A stretch of 64,000 nt of DNA from Paraphysomonas bandaiensis. Its lineage: Eukaryota; Chrysophyceae. Of the stretch, positions 24,252 to 37,109 are shown in pieces; position 1 is the first letter of the stretch, and the number at the start of each line of letters is the position of its first letter. The stretch is taken from contig CBFFRP010000276.1 of NCBI GenBank assembly GCA_965644295.1, positions 62,001-126,000 on the forward strand, written 5' to 3'. A model generated the notes under the pieces. It had not been told where the DNA came from. It ran no database searches and saw nothing but the letters and a program-made list of their open reading frames with translations. The translations under genes were made by a program, and so were the position numbers.

Positions 24252-25569
24252 ATGCATATATTCAGAGATATCCTTCTATTACAATTCCTTTCTACTACTG
24301 TATGGTGTATCTCATTAAATGATATATTAAGTCATACAAATACTTATACAGAAGATGATTGTATTCATATACTTCAGAATACATCATTTGATACAACATT
24401 AATTACTGCTAAATTATTTGGACAAGCTATGACAAAAGGCTATTGGAAATGTGCGAATGCAATTGCAACTATTGCTAATGATGCAAATATTGATATACGT
24501 TCAGTATTTGATATGGAAACAAGAGTTATTAATAAAGAAATAGCAGCTTTAAAAGCTAATATAGAAAGTAGTCTCCCGATGAGTTCTATTAACCCGGCCT
24601 TTCAATGGGCCCAAAGTGGGAATGAAGTATTCATCAACGTTAAATTCGCGCATAAATTAGATGCTCCTGCTACACTTAATGTGGAGGCACATAATGTTTC
24701 TATTGACACTACAGGGTTAGTGTTGAGAGCATCTGATGGCAGAAAAATGTTCAATTTAGACATTGAATTGTAAGTATTCAAAATGAAATGTTCATCTATA
24801 CATATCCGTCATCGTATGAAACTTTTGTAACCTTGTTATACTATAGTTTGAAGGAGATTGTACCAGAAAACAGTACGTGGTCAATGGCGTCAGTGGGTAG
24901 AATGACGCTGACTTTACAAAAGAAGAATGGACCGTTGAAGTGGTCAAGACTGACGAAAGGCCGCAAGAAGCCCAACAATATTCACTTTTGGTGGGAACTG
25001 CATGACAAATACGCATCAGAACTAGAGAACCTGGGTAAGCTTTTACTTTTTAGGTGCCAATTATATATTATGTTATCTAAAGCAGATCTGTGTTCCCGGT
25101 ATATGTAAGGTGTATAACTGGATATAATGTAGGTGATGAGGATGATGAATCTGAAGAAGATACAGATAAATCTTCCCCTAGCAAAACTTCGGACAATTCG
25201 ACTTCTGAAGCGTCAGAAGCAAAGTCAGAGGGAAAAAATGAAGTCAAAAAGAAACCAAGGAAGGTGAAGAAGAAGCGTGACCGAACTCCTGAAGAAGAGA
25301 TGTATCATAAAGAAAAGCAAAAGTTGACGAAGGAAATGAAACAGAAAATAGCTGAAATCGAGGCTGACGTTGCTGAGCGGAAGCAAGTTATTGATACCAA
25401 AGCAAGTGAGGAGAAGAGTGCGATTGATGATGATGCTACGATTAAAAAGAACGCAATCAAAGACGAGTATGCCTTAAAAATCAAGGATGCCGAAGCACTG
25501 CTAGGCTTGCATGCTCCGGAGGTTAAAAACGTTGATAGTTCTACTGATTCTGGAAATAGCGAGCTATAA
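24252..25569 (+). CDS. Secreted/ER-lumenal CS (p23-like) domain protein
   Basis: Three exons: 24252-24769, 24847-25034 and 25133-25569, phase-compatible. The N-terminus MHIFRDILLLQFLSTTVWC is a signal peptide. A CS/p23-like beta-sandwich follows at about residues 110-230: FQWAQSGNEVFINVKF, a middle part ending FNLDIEFLKEIVPENSTWSM, then RMTLTLQKKNGPLKWSRL. This is the usual co-chaperone fold of p23, NudC and Sgt1. The C-terminal third is a highly charged acidic/basic coiled coil (KKPRKVKKKRDRTPEEEMYHKEKQ) without a clear KDEL-type signal. CS proteins are normally cytosolic, so the signal peptide is unusual. An ER-lumenal folding role is inference. Confidence 0.72.
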
Positions 25570-25719
25570 ATTGTAGTGTACTTACCAGTTTATATGGAAT
25601 CTCTCTGTACTAGCTGATGTGAAGTGCATTTTTCTAGTAATGCTAAAAGAGTCATGTCTTGTATTCTCTACTTTTAACATCAAGTTTGTTACACTCAGTA
25701 ATTTAATTACACCATCCCA

Positions 25720-26680
25720 ATGTCAGTATCGGATAGTTCGTGGTGCAACGCCGTGAACATTGTTCAAAATGCAGATTTCGAGAGAGCAGCAGTCAAAATT
25801 CAGCGTGGTATGGAAGAAGAACTGAACCGCGCTGAAAAAGCACAGGTGCGACGCTTTTTGATAAATGATGTACCTACACTCAATGAAGAGAAAGATGAGG
25901 AGGAGGAAGACGAGGCCATTTGTTTACCTAAAGACAACCGAAAGCGCTAAAAAGGCAACCGAATATCGTTGCCAAACTGCCAACACGATATCGTTGCATG
26001 TTGCATGAATATTAGAATATGGATTATATTCTAGTATCTTCAGTATATATTGAGCTCGACACCCCTATACCCTGAGGTATTTGAGATTTGGAGCAACACC
26101 CGTAAGAAATTAAATTGGAGACATATAGCCCTTTTTTGTCTTCGTTGGCATATATGCATCCAACCAGAACTGCGGTGGCAATCCTGACTGGATCAACATG
26201 GCTACAGTCCGGAACTTTCATCTCTGGAGAGTCCGTTGAGCTCTATGTATGACTTTAGGTACTGTCGAAGCTCATCACTGATCAACTCCCCTGCTCTGTC
26301 CGCATGATAGTGCTTCATAATTGCAATTATTATTGTTGGACATCTGTCACCAATTAATTGCCAATTAATAGTTACGCAAGCCTGATGACCACAATACTTG
26401 TAACTATGGTACGAGTGTGAAACCGATTATAATTTAGTCAGCTTTTAATTGTCACCACCATGCGGATGAGAGGGACCCAGATGTGATCCCAAAAAAAGAA
26501 AATTGAGAGGGAATTAAGGAAGTGCATAGGGGTCCTAAGGGAGAATTCCTCTCCAAAAGGGATGAAGATAATTTTGTTCCTCTTACTTTGCCACAATAGA
26601 AAACAATAATAAGTTGTACATATAAAATAACCCTCTCCTCATCCCGTTTTTGAACATCTGCTCTCATTAACATCTGTTTA
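25720..26680. mobile_element. hAT-like transposon remnant, copy 1
   Basis: A 76-residue plus-strand ORF (25720-25950) contains ADFERAAVKIQRGMEEELNRAEK and an acidic stretch, similar to the C-terminal dimerisation area of hAT transposases. The reading continues out of frame after 25950, so it is broken. The same sequence occurs on the minus strand at about 63400-63570. Another shared block (GTTGGACATCTGTCACCAATTAATTG near 26333) recurs inverted near 63052. The family name is tentative; the two-copy homology is directly visible. Confidence 0.5.
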
Positions 26681-26983
26681 CCATATGCTCATCAGTATAT
26701 ACGTATATCCTATGTTTTAAATGTCTTCTATAAACACAATACATCAATAATCAGAAGCTGGGCTTACTTCCTCTATCTGAACCCGCTCTTACTACGGTTG
26801 GTTTCACCTGCAGCACCGCAGAATTTCAGTAAAGTAAATCGAACAACATCAACCACTGAAGGCATTTTGTGTCACATATATTTTTCGCTTAAAGTACACA
26901 CCTTGGAAACGACTAAAATAACTTTTTCTAAACTATTCTCAACCTGAACCCCTTGATAAGCTAAGAATCATTCATTTCTACAT

Positions 26984-29900
26984 TCATAGGTATAAAAACG
27001 ACATTTTTTCACCAGCAAAGAATGACTTCCCTGAAAAAATACTTCGAGCTTCGAGCGCAGTGACAATTTCTCTAAACACCCAGTACTCAACTGGAACTCT
27101 TTTTCGGGATGAAGGTAACGTCGACTTCTGGGAGACAACACAGAATGAAACTTTAATTGCATCTCTTATGTTGCCAACAGGTGCTGTACTTTCAGATACT
27201 AGTATAGCACTATCATGCTGAGGAAGATACACGCCATACCCAGATCGGAAAGAGGAAGACACTGATGCGTCGGTGTGAGTACTTCTGCGCGTAATCATTC
27301 TAATACATAGAGTCTCCCTGTGTAATGAAAAATTATTGGATATATTCCACCAGATGTACATCAAGGACAGCGGAACGGTGATAAAAAGAGCAAAACAACT
27401 AACAAACCACAATAATGATGAGACTAGACTCAATAATCAGTGTGAGGCAATTTGAACAAACAAGCAGCTACCTGTTTGATCCCTGCCAATCAGGGACAAC
27501 TAGTTCAAAAGCAGACGTATCAAAACGTTCAACAATAGATACTAGAGCGTTAGCAATAACCTGGCGTCTCTCCGTTAAAATGTGAATGCTTGAACGCACT
27601 ATTTTCTAAACTATGTCCAGATACATTTGCATAACATCAGTAACAGACATAACTACTTAAAATATCTAATATATGCACCCTCAACAGTAAAAAAATCGTA
27701 CCTGCTCAGCTGCAGTACACGTAGGAAGCAAGTCCCAAAGAGAGTGACCTTGTTCAGATGAGTTTTTACAACCTATGTAATTGACAGCATACTTCAGGAA
27801 ACGAACGTCCTGTAAATCAGAAAGAGAAAATGTGCCAGTTCCGTCATGTGAATCAGAAGCATCATTTGTACTTCCCATCGTATTATCTGCCCGAAGTTGA
27901 CCATCACCGAGAGTAGAACGACATCTTGCGCATAAAATTAAGCATGTGCTGCTGTCCACAAAATTAGGGTGTATCGAATTTTCCTCAGACAATACGCCGA
28001 TTTTATGACTATCTACAGCGCGAGCAACATTCTCTACGATGAATCCACTTCCAGTTATCACATCTAAAACAGAATTCTGAGTTTTGCAGATGCATTTAAT
28101 CGGACAATTAAGGCTATCAGTCGAAGTAGTCGCTATTGCAGCTATATCTTGAGGTGATGCGGTCATAAATACATTTCCAACGTAGACACTCCCGCGGGGT
28201 GTGATGAGGTCTGCTACTGACATCGGCATCGCTGGTTGAGATTCGCTGCAGACAAACTCGTGCATCATCTAATCTCCAAGAAAAATAAATTACAAAGAAG
28301 TAAAACGAGAATATCGTAACGACAGTTACTCACGTGATCAAATAAACCTGATGGCAATGCCTTAACTGTTTGTATTACTCCGGGGTCGACTATAGTATTG
28401 CAACAGAAGCTACATGCAATGGCTCCACTATCAGTGTGGGCCCTACATGCCTAGCATAGCACAATTCATAAATAAAACGATAGGGTGCACATAAATCACG
28501 TACAAAATGTGAATGTGAATAGCCTGTTACAATAACACATACCTCGTCAGATGACTTCGAGTTGGCTACTGTTTCTCCGTCAGTCTTGGTATAAGGAATT
28601 CGTAAAACTATGCAACCATCGGTGATTACCCCATACGCACTGTCGAGATGTAGAGACAATCCGCTACTCACAGTGATTGGTATGCAACTATAACTAAGGA
28701 CTGACACAGACTCTGATTTGTTTTGTCTATTAGAAATGTAGACGTCGGATTCAACCGTCACAACGACTACACTGCCATTGTGGTGCTTTGAAAACCAACT
28801 ACATATGTTGTTCATACCACTTTGCGCCCGCTTGTCTTTTTCTTGGATCGTTACAACTAAAACATTGATGTTCCTCATATCTTCAACAAAGTAAGATAAA
28901 TTGTCATGCTGCTTTGGTATCACACAATTAACCCCGTTCTGAGTCTCCTCTACTTGACATATACCACCACGGCCATGGTTGCCGCGGCAAAAAATAGATT
29001 TCTCGCGAGAACTATTCTGCAAAAGAAACGGAATCGAAATCGATGAAGATTGAGCAAGTAAATCGTAAGATCGGGATACAACGATATTATTTGATTGAGT
29101 GGGCTCGCCAGTATCATCAATTTCACTTATAGCTGATGTAATTTGACTGCCATTCGCATAAGAGATGCAAGTTCGCTTGTAAAATAATCGGAATACTCCC
29201 CCATAAGGTGGCAATTTGATTTTCACACGGCCACGGTAAATACATTTTTCACCTTTATTCCTTTCCTCTTTAGGCTCATTAGTATACTCGAAAAATTCAC
29301 CATCTATAGAGTCGGATGCTATGTTGTTGGAGGCCTCCGCGCCACCAGAAGCAGCTTCATTATGGCGCGTATCGAGTACAATAAAATCATCCTCATCCCA
29401 GTCCCCATCTACAAGAATACATTAGTCACACACAGCGTGATGTATTCAATTCACTTATTACTAGACATCAGTCATTGCTATCCTACATCCTAGGCTAAGA
29501 TTATAACTACATACATCACTTTACCTGTAAGTGTGTACTCAACATTTATGTAACCATTCGGCTCAATAGTACTTCCCTCCTCTATCACCTGAAGAGTGAC
29601 CTACCAACCAACAATCACAAAGTAATTCATATCAAGCATACATGCTATGTGTCCTTACAATAGGCGTTCTCAATGATGGAGGCTGATATAACTCAGTTGC
29701 GGTCCCCTTGGGAGCACGTATATTTGAATCCCCATCATAGTTCACACTTTTCCCTGCTATATAGTAAATAAATAACATTGAATAAGAGAAAAGAGTTTAT
29801 ATAATAGTAGGCGCACACAAGACACCTAATATAAACCAACATGCACAACATTAAGGCTGGGACACTTACCAGTAGAATACGTTTTCTCGTCAAAATCTTC

Positions 29901-30235
29901 GGGCCTAAGGTGTGACATCTGCTGCCAGCCCCGATCCAGCTCGGATGACAACTCCTGGGCCCTCTTCTCCGCAGCATCAAGATCTGTTTTGATACTAGAT
30001 TGATGCTTACGTTGAGTCTCCACCTAATTCACAAAGTCATATACAATCATGCATATAAATCCAATTGTTTGCAATATCACTGGATGTGACACTGTGATTG
30101 CAATAGCAAATACGTGCTGATACTATGACACCACATCATTACTAACCTTAGATTTAGCCTCCTCTAGCTGCTGTACTGCGCTCTGGGCCTCCTCAATTAG
30201 ACGAGCAATTTCATCTTTTGTTGCATTTGCAGCAC
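26984..30235 (-). CDS. UBE3D/IPA1-like HECT-type domain protein (possibly 3' part of the methyltransferase gene)
   Basis: At least eight minus-strand exons. 30235 onwards gives a coiled coil (DEIARLIEEAQSAVQQLEEAKSK). Later exons give a beta-rich segment (NGYINVEYTL; YRGRVKIKLPPYGGVFRLFY). About 28457-28337 encodes CRAHTDSGAIACSFCCNTIV followed by KALPSG. 28268-27708 has HEFVCSESQP, GSVYVGNVFM and the CARCRSTLG zinc-like pair, and 27600-26984 the C-terminal strands (ELVVPDW, YWVFREIVTALE). The CxxC, LPS, W/F-x-C, GD/GN-x-F and CxxC-x-x-LG order matches the UBE3D family of HECT-like ubiquitin ligases. The exon chain joins in phase to the upstream methyltransferase (30283-31844). Exon boundaries at 28390-28460 and after 27480 are uncertain. 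Confidence 0.55.
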
Positions 30236-30282
30236 CTAAATTCAATGACATTGGGTTACGCCGTAGGTAAATACGTAACTTC

Positions 30283-31844
30283 CTATCGTAAGATGTGTCG
30301 CGTAGCCGTAATTTCGACTTTCGAACTGATTTCTATAATAACTCTAACATTATTCACGACATTGCTGCTGTTGGGAATATAATAAATCAATTCATGCGTA
30401 CCTAGTTTTCCTTTTATGAGAGTAAAGTAGTAAACGCTTCCTCCTTCAGATGTTGTTATAGGTCTGCACTTATAGGGTTTGCTCTGACCCTTCGGAACAT
30501 AGGCATATTTGAATAGACACTCCGCGATAACCTCAAACACAGACTGTGGCATGGTAGTAATAATGATAAATACTCCGAATTCTTGTAATACACCCCATGT
30601 GGACTCCAGATACAGTGCGGCCGACTTTGGCCCAGACATGGAATCACCAGGGTCAGTTGCACTGGCGATAGCATCTAGTGTACCTTTGTCGATAACGGCC
30701 ATACAAGATCGACTCATACTTGCTGGCATGTGCCTTCCATCAGCCTGTAGTATACTTTACGGTGATGGACTAAAGTGCAGTTCAGAGCAAAGGAGTGATT
30801 TACGTGACACTACTGCATACGTCATGTCTGTTCACGCATACACAGACGACTACATAAAATGGTCACATCAATAGATTTTCTACCACACTACTACATTGTC
30901 AACTATATGTTATTCTATACATCCTATTATAACAGTTATACCTGTATATAACGTAATGTTTTCATATCATTTCGTGTTCTTCTTTGTTCCATATTATTAA
31001 TTACTGCTGCAGAATAATCAGATCCACATATATGTCTAAACCCTGTATACAGTGTTAGCTGATAGATAGTCGTCTTATATAATAATATATATACCAGCTT
31101 TCCATAAATCTTCACATAATGATGAATTTCCACATCCGGATACAAGTATTTCTCCAATCATTTCATTTGATGGTAAGTTATTTCCCAAACGTTCCATACA
31201 TTCTTGTAAATCATATACTAATATCTCTTGAATATCTTCAAAATTAAGATACCATTCATATATCTTTTCTTCATTTTCTTTTTCATAACGTTGATCCCAG
31301 TATTGTGTATTACCATATTGATCATTTGATTGTTTGTTTCTATATATATATATATATATATATAATCAAATTAATAGTATTATAAAATAATATAAACTGA
31401 AAATATTACATTGTTGAAGATTTCACTTGTTGTTTCGCATAGAATACTTCTGTTGCAGCTTTAGTTTGTTCTTCTTTTAATTTTTCTATTACAGCTGTTG
31501 CACTCTATATATATATATATATTACTTCATGTTAACTTCATGTCACTTCATATAACTTCATAAACACTTCATGTTAACTTCATATAACTTCATGTCACTT
31601 CATTACACACTTCATGTTAACTTCATGTCACTTCATTACACTTCATAAACACTTCATAACACATCAATTATATAGAAGTTTGAATATAATACAACTGTAT
31701 TCTATACAATACATTATTTACCTTAACAGCTTTAAATGCTTCTGCAAGGGACATAGAGCTAATATTAGATTGTAATTCTTGTAAATGCTTTGTAGCACTA
31801 TCTGAAGTAGTAGAATTCTTCGATTTCTTGCTTTTCTTTCCCAT
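30283..31844 (-). CDS. METTL13/EEF1AKMT4-like SAM-dependent methyltransferase
   Basis: Starts ATG at 31844 (MGKKSKKSKNS). Exon 3 reads YWDQRYEKENEEKIYEWYL, then the SAM motif I ILVSGCGNSSLCEDLW. The next exon gives HICGSDYSAAVINNMEQR (motif II acidic loop). The exon after that gives AVIDKGTLDAI (motif IV) and later strands (LQEFGVFIIITTM). This order is diagnostic of the METTL13/EEF1A lysine methyltransferase family. The first two introns hold a (TA)n run and an ACTTCATGTT minisatellite. If unspliced, the frame ends at 30283. However, a donor after AAACTAG (30402) joins in phase to the coiled-coil exon at 30235, suggesting fusion to the UBE3D-like part. Confidence 0.75.
31525..31665. repeat. 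ACTTCATGTT-type minisatellite in an intron
   Basis: About 14 imperfect 8-12-nt units (ACTTCATGTTA, ACTTCATGTC, ACTTCATATA, ACTTCATAAAC). It lies in the first intron of the methyltransferase gene, next to a (TA)n run at 31506-31520. Confidence 0.9.
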
Positions 31845-32476
31845 TTATGAATAATAATATAATAAACTTTAATCAAATTGAGTGTTATCAAATGATATAT
31901 TGACTTAGATACAGATTCAGTGGTGATCTCTGGATTTAATATTATGCAATCAGTGAATATGCATATATATATGCCTCAACACTGCAGGCAAGTGGTTCAA
32001 AATATATTCCACCGTATGATGAGAGGATTTTACATAAAAATGGGGTTTTCTACATTTTCCAGAGTTTTTTGAGATTTTTCACGTTTCGACATCATAAAAG
32101 TTCCACATATCTATCAGAGATTACCATCATATGATTGTATACGTATGGCACCCCCAGATTGAAGATTCATTAGCGAATAATATCTATCTAACTATAATTG
32201 ATTGGCCTAAAATGATTTACTCAATGGGACAGTGGTCTCTCATACGGTACATCACACATATATATATATATATGCATGAACAAGCAAACTATCAGAATAA
32301 CTTGCTATAGCAATGACATCATTGCAATGATAACATCCACTTCACAATAATTCAATTCATTATATTCAATATTTATTACTAATATACAGTTCTAATTCGT
32401 TACTAATTGTCTTTAAAGATACTCGTATGTACTACTATATAAGTATCTAACTAAACACTGGAATAAAATCATATAT
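31845..32476. promoter_or_regulatory. Divergent intergenic region (methyltransferase / THUMPD3)
   Basis: About 630 bp with a (TA)n run at 32258-32272 and otherwise AT-rich sequence. There is no copy of the dispersed ~125-bp element. Probably a shared promoter, by position only. Confidence 0.4.
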
Positions 32477-34228
32477 ATGCGAAAAGATTTATTATTATTT
32501 TGTGCAGGTGGTTGTGAAGATATTGTATATAAACAAGTAATTGATATATTAAAACCTATTGATTCAAGTGTATATATATCTCGTGATCTACAAAGTAGAC
32601 ATGATTATGGTGAGATTGTTATCAATGGACACCGTATATATAAAGGTGCTGGAGGTATTGGACGACTAAGGCTAACGACTACTGCCAGTCCCATAGATAT
32701 ATTTAGAATACCAACTGTTCAAGCGGTTTTGGTACATATTGTTTCTTCTTATCAAGTGGAACAGTCAAAGGTATCAACACTGGAGCGAATATCACAACTA
32801 CTAAAATTCGCGAATTGGACTTATATACTACAGTGCTATAGTACAATGGCACAAGTTCAGGAGTTAAGTGAACGTAATAGCAGTCCGAAAGTTAGATTTG
32901 CGGTACGATGTCTACGCGAAGGCTCGCATGAGTTTAATGATCTTGATTTATCACTCCATATTGTCGAATGCCTTGAATCCATTCATCCTACATGGGAACT
33001 TTGTACGAAGGCTCCTAATTATGAAATAGTATGCGTCATTTTAAACGAAGTTGTTTGCTTTGGCATAAATGTGATTCCAAGTCAATCTGTGGCAACAAAT
33101 GTTTTGCGAAAGGAGAGCGATTTTACACCAAATAGCCCAGTCAGGGTAGATCAACTCAGACCATCGACTTCAGCATTATTGATGTCGCTCTGCGAATTAG
33201 AGGTGTGTACAGTTATTTTTATTAATCCTTAAATTTCATACAAAAGATTTTTGTGTGCTTGCAATATTTTTTTGTGACTACTACCGAGCACTATTTTCAC
33301 TGTTATATATTGAAAACTAATCGCATTGTTTTCCCTGTGAGTATATATGGCATTAATACGTATACAGATTGGAGATGTTGTGGTGGACCTTATGACTGGC
33401 TCGGGGGATACAATACTCAGTGCCTGCGGATCGTGTGAACATCAAAGGCCAGCCCCAGGCATAGTGACAGTTGGGGGCAGCAGTGGCCCTCCAGAATGTG
33501 GGGCTAAAATTCGCAACATTCTGGATGTAAGGGCACTTTTCCGTCCACGTCGTTGCTACAGTATAATGTATCATACATTTAGATATTTGTATTGTACAGG
33601 TATTATTTATATATCTAATGTATAATAGGGGGTGTTGTGGAGCGCCAGAAACCTGCCCATTCGGGATGCATCTGTCAATGCTGTTATTGTTGACATTCCA
33701 TTCGGGGCGACACCGAAATTGCTTCCAAGACATCACCGTGCAAGAATTCCACAGGTCGCTATGTAGTTCACCCTGCGTTTGTATTTTTTGGTATATCACT
33801 ATTATTGATATTGCATTTGCGAAGTCATAAGGGCTGTATTGGACATTCTATAGCGACACTGTAATAGAACACACCACCGATATATTTACAGTTTCTTCGC
33901 TTTCATTCTCTAATACGTGTGCATGCAGATAGTGGAAGAAGTGGCCCGCATTCTAGTTCCTTGTCACGGCTATGTATTGTTCTTGGTACAGTCTGCGCAG
34001 CATCTAATCGCATGTATAGACTCACATTACTTCTTTCTTTCTACATGGCGAGGTTTGAATATTGAGGGCATTGTGTACTCTACTGTGATTGCTAAACGCA
34101 CGTGCAAAGCATTCAGTGCATCACGTGTCAGTCGTAGTAGTCCACTAAGCATCGATGATGAAGCTGATAGTCCCGCTCATAAGAAGCGAAAATTTAATTA
34201 TGTTGAAGTGAAGGATACGAAAGACTAG
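32477..34228 (+). CDS. THUMPD3/Trm14-like tRNA guanine-N2 methyltransferase
   Basis: Four exons: 32477-33202, 33368-33526, 33628-33754 and 33929-34228, all phase 0. The N-terminal half is a THUMP-like region. LRPSTSALLMSLCELE leads into the Rossmann methyltransferase domain. Motif I is VVVDLMTGSGDTILSA. Motif IV, the base-flipping/catalytic loop, is VIVDIPFG (DPPY/DLPFG class). The last exon is EEVARILVPCHGYVLFL, and the tail is basic (AHKKRKF). By family knowledge it makes m2G at tRNA position 6. The product is about 437 residues, near family size. The first 250 coding bases are AT-rich. Confidence 0.82.
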
Positions 34229-35427
34229 AACCTAATAGGCTGCTAGTATGATACCTAGGTACAATTGCAGCACTACTCCAGTGAGTCGAGTTGTCATGAT
34301 AATGAACTTATGATATAAGTGGACACTAAAATTGTGGTACAGTTTAGCTGATTGTTCCATTATTCAAGTCGGAATGAAAAATTATGGCGTAGCTCATCTT
34401 GTCAATATATGTCGTAGTAACTAAAATTCATTTTGGCGACGAATGAGTGTACATTTTAATATGTCCGAAAAAGGACTAGTGTATGAAATAGGGATGTGTG
34501 CCGCATTACTAGAAAATGTGCCATTAATTTATTATTTTAGCTGTGATTATATTTGGTTGTATTACACACTGAGTACAGCTTAATAATGGCGCTCTGACCT
34601 AGAGATATTGTCCCTCAACATAGTCGGACTCGCACCTTTTCGTGATATTCTGGGGGATAAGTGATAAGTACCGGAAATATTTCTCCTGGAAACTAACATG
34701 GGCCGCATATATAGTCAGCAGATGCATTCAACTAACCACTACATTGGTGCAGGTTTTTAACGCCTAATGCTAAATAATAAGACTTTCAATATATAGTCAG
34801 CAGATAATTTTCTTCCCACTCATAGCCAAATGCTTGTGTGGTATTCTTGTGTTGTATAAGGTATAAGGGACACTAATATAAGTGTCATTTGTGATTTGCG
34901 TATATAGATGTCTTTGGTCCCTGACGAATTAGCATACATTCGGCATTGGGCTCACCTTAAGGGCATCCGGAGTATTGGGCCGCCGGCTGAAGCAAGGAAG
35001 TCCAAAGCATCCGGGCTGTTCACCTTAAATTATAAAGACTCAAATATCCTGAAGTTAGGAATTTACTACTAATCTGTTCGTGAACGCATCGTTTGTATTT
35101 TCGTATTATGCACATTAGAGCTGTCAAGTTTCTACATTATAGTGCGTACTACAATGAGAAATTTTTCACTTATTTGCCAATACAACGGAATAAAGTTATA
35201 ATGCATTCCGACAATCGCGTACAAAAGCAAGCAAGTAAGATTCAGCGCGTTAAGTTTATCAATAGTATTTCAAATTAAATACGTACGACGCAGCTCCACG
35301 GAAAACTACACATCTAGGTTTATCACATGCGTGAAAAAAATTAACCGCGAGCCTACACCGGCAGCATAAAATACCATGATACTACATAAGTACAACAAAT
35401 AAAGAACTAGATAGAAACCGATATATC
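34229..35427. other. Intergenic region with dispersed-repeat relics
   Basis: 34617-34645 is the inverted partner of 11049-11078. 34687-34975 is an inverted relative of 18515-18710, including GGAAACTAACATGGGCCGCA and GGGCTCACCTTAAGGGCATCC. TAACGCCTAATGCTAAATAA at 34758 also resembles 49859 and 54456. No credible gene. Confidence 0.55.
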
Positions 35428-36883
35428 TCAGAAATCGTCCCCTTCCAGTTCTCCACTATGCCTTCGACTAAACGACACATTTCGAATCAACTCTACCGCA
35501 GCTGCTGGCCCATTCCCACGACGTGAATGTGTCCCCTTCCACCAACTACAACAACAGGAATAATCATGCTTCATCGTTGGATGGCGTCTGTTCACATGAA
35601 TCGTGCCAAGTAAGGGGTAAATAATCTTTCTATGTTCTAATGGAGCCCAACCGTCGCGGGTTTTCGACAACGGCAAAGGACTCATAAAACCCCTAGATTT
35701 CGCTACATCATGCATTTCTTTCAGGACCACAGACCAGCCACATACGACAAATAAAACTACGGCTACCAGCCACAAAATCTGACTATGTTGTGCGGAATGC
35801 CGGAGTGTGTTTAACTCCGTGTCACCCCACTCAGAAGTAATCGATAGATACTCAGCAGCGCCTGCGCACACTATTGACGACACATACCCCAGAAGCATAC
35901 CCCACTGCATTACTGATAATTTACAGTGACCATTAACGTGCAAAAATGCGGCATACAGGAGTTGTAGAAGCAAAATAGTTTCGACTATAACAATTGGTGG
36001 CAGGATGATAGCCCAGTGTAAAGATGGACGGTTTCGAAGCTTGATGGCAACAAGAAACTACAAATACATAGAAAATATCAGCACAGATATATTACGCATA
36101 CGGCTAGATGCATACGAACGCGCTATGTGACAGAACCCATGTATACGAGTATGTATTAATGCTGTACCACTTACCACTTCCAATAGCATCATAAGCACAA
36201 TAAAGCAAGTCATTACGGAGACTGTCTTGATAAGAAAGAGATATGCCACCAAAAGTACTGCCAAAAAAACAATAGGAATAACTGCATTCCACATGCCAAT
36301 CTGATCCTCAACTATCCATAAATACAAAAGTACCTGCTGATACCATTAATACAAGGACGAAAACAGACAACAGTCATAGATAAGTGGATACCACTCTCTA
36401 TTATGAACAATATAAACCCACCTGTGATATACATATTAATATCAATCCTATTGCGGTTACTGTGCCATAAAACAAGAAATATCGCAGCAGCGGCAATGAC
36501 TCATAGTCAATATAGCTACGTGGATTATGCACACCCTCTAATTGCAGAAAATGTCTTTGCTCTTTAGTAACTAAAGTTGATGCTGAACAAACTTGTTTTG
36601 TAGTAAATATCATAGAAATTAATCCATATATACTACCAATCCACATTGGAGAAAATAATAAGACTGTTGATTGAATAATAGTACCATGTGATATAATATG
36701 CACCATGACTAATAGAAAACTGAATAGCCATAATATAATCGTCCATGTAAAATGAAATAATAAATTTTTTGTTCCTGTAATTACAGCATCATCATCATTA
36801 TTATATAATATATTATTATCATGATTAGATTGTGATATTAATTTAGATGTTTCATTATATTGTGAATGATGTGATGATCTCAT
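35428..36883 (-). CDS. Multipass membrane protein, TMEM185-like layout
   Basis: Three exons: 36883-36422, 36333-36175, and about 36060-35428. The N-terminal ~40 residues are polar, then come about eight hydrophobic spans: LLFHFTWTIILWLFSFLLVMV, LLFSPMWIGSIYGLISMI, YFLFYGTVTAIGLILICI, VIPIVFLAVLLVAYLFLI, and others. The third exon begins FLVAIKLRNRPSLHWAIILPPI, reminiscent of the LR-x(n)-W-x-x-F/P motif repeated in TMEM185/FAM11 proteins. The C-terminus is basic with CCCSWWKG. Family assignment is tentative; a membrane protein of unknown function is certain. Confidence 0.6.
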
Positions 36884-37020
36884 TGTGTGTTTGTTTATAA
36901 TAAATGAGAGAATGAAACTCTCTTTTGTTTATATTGAATATGATTCTATAAGATCTAATTCAATAATATTGGAGTGATAGGAATATCTTCTTATGAGTTG
37001 ATTGTTTAATGATGGGATTG

Positions 37021-37106
37021 TGTATATATATATGTATGTATATATATATGTATGTATATATATATGTATGTATATATATATATATGTATGTATATGTGTG
37101 TGTGTT
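37021..37106. repeat. TATG/TA compound microsatellite
   Basis: Alternating TATATATA and TATGTATG blocks about 140 bp upstream of the TMEM185-like gene start. Short ORFs across it are artefacts. Confidence 0.95.
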
Positions 37107-37109
37107 CAT

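Noticed and set aside
30509-30874. Plus-strand 121-residue ORF
   Set aside because: Antisense to the methyltransferase motif IV exon; no domain of its own.
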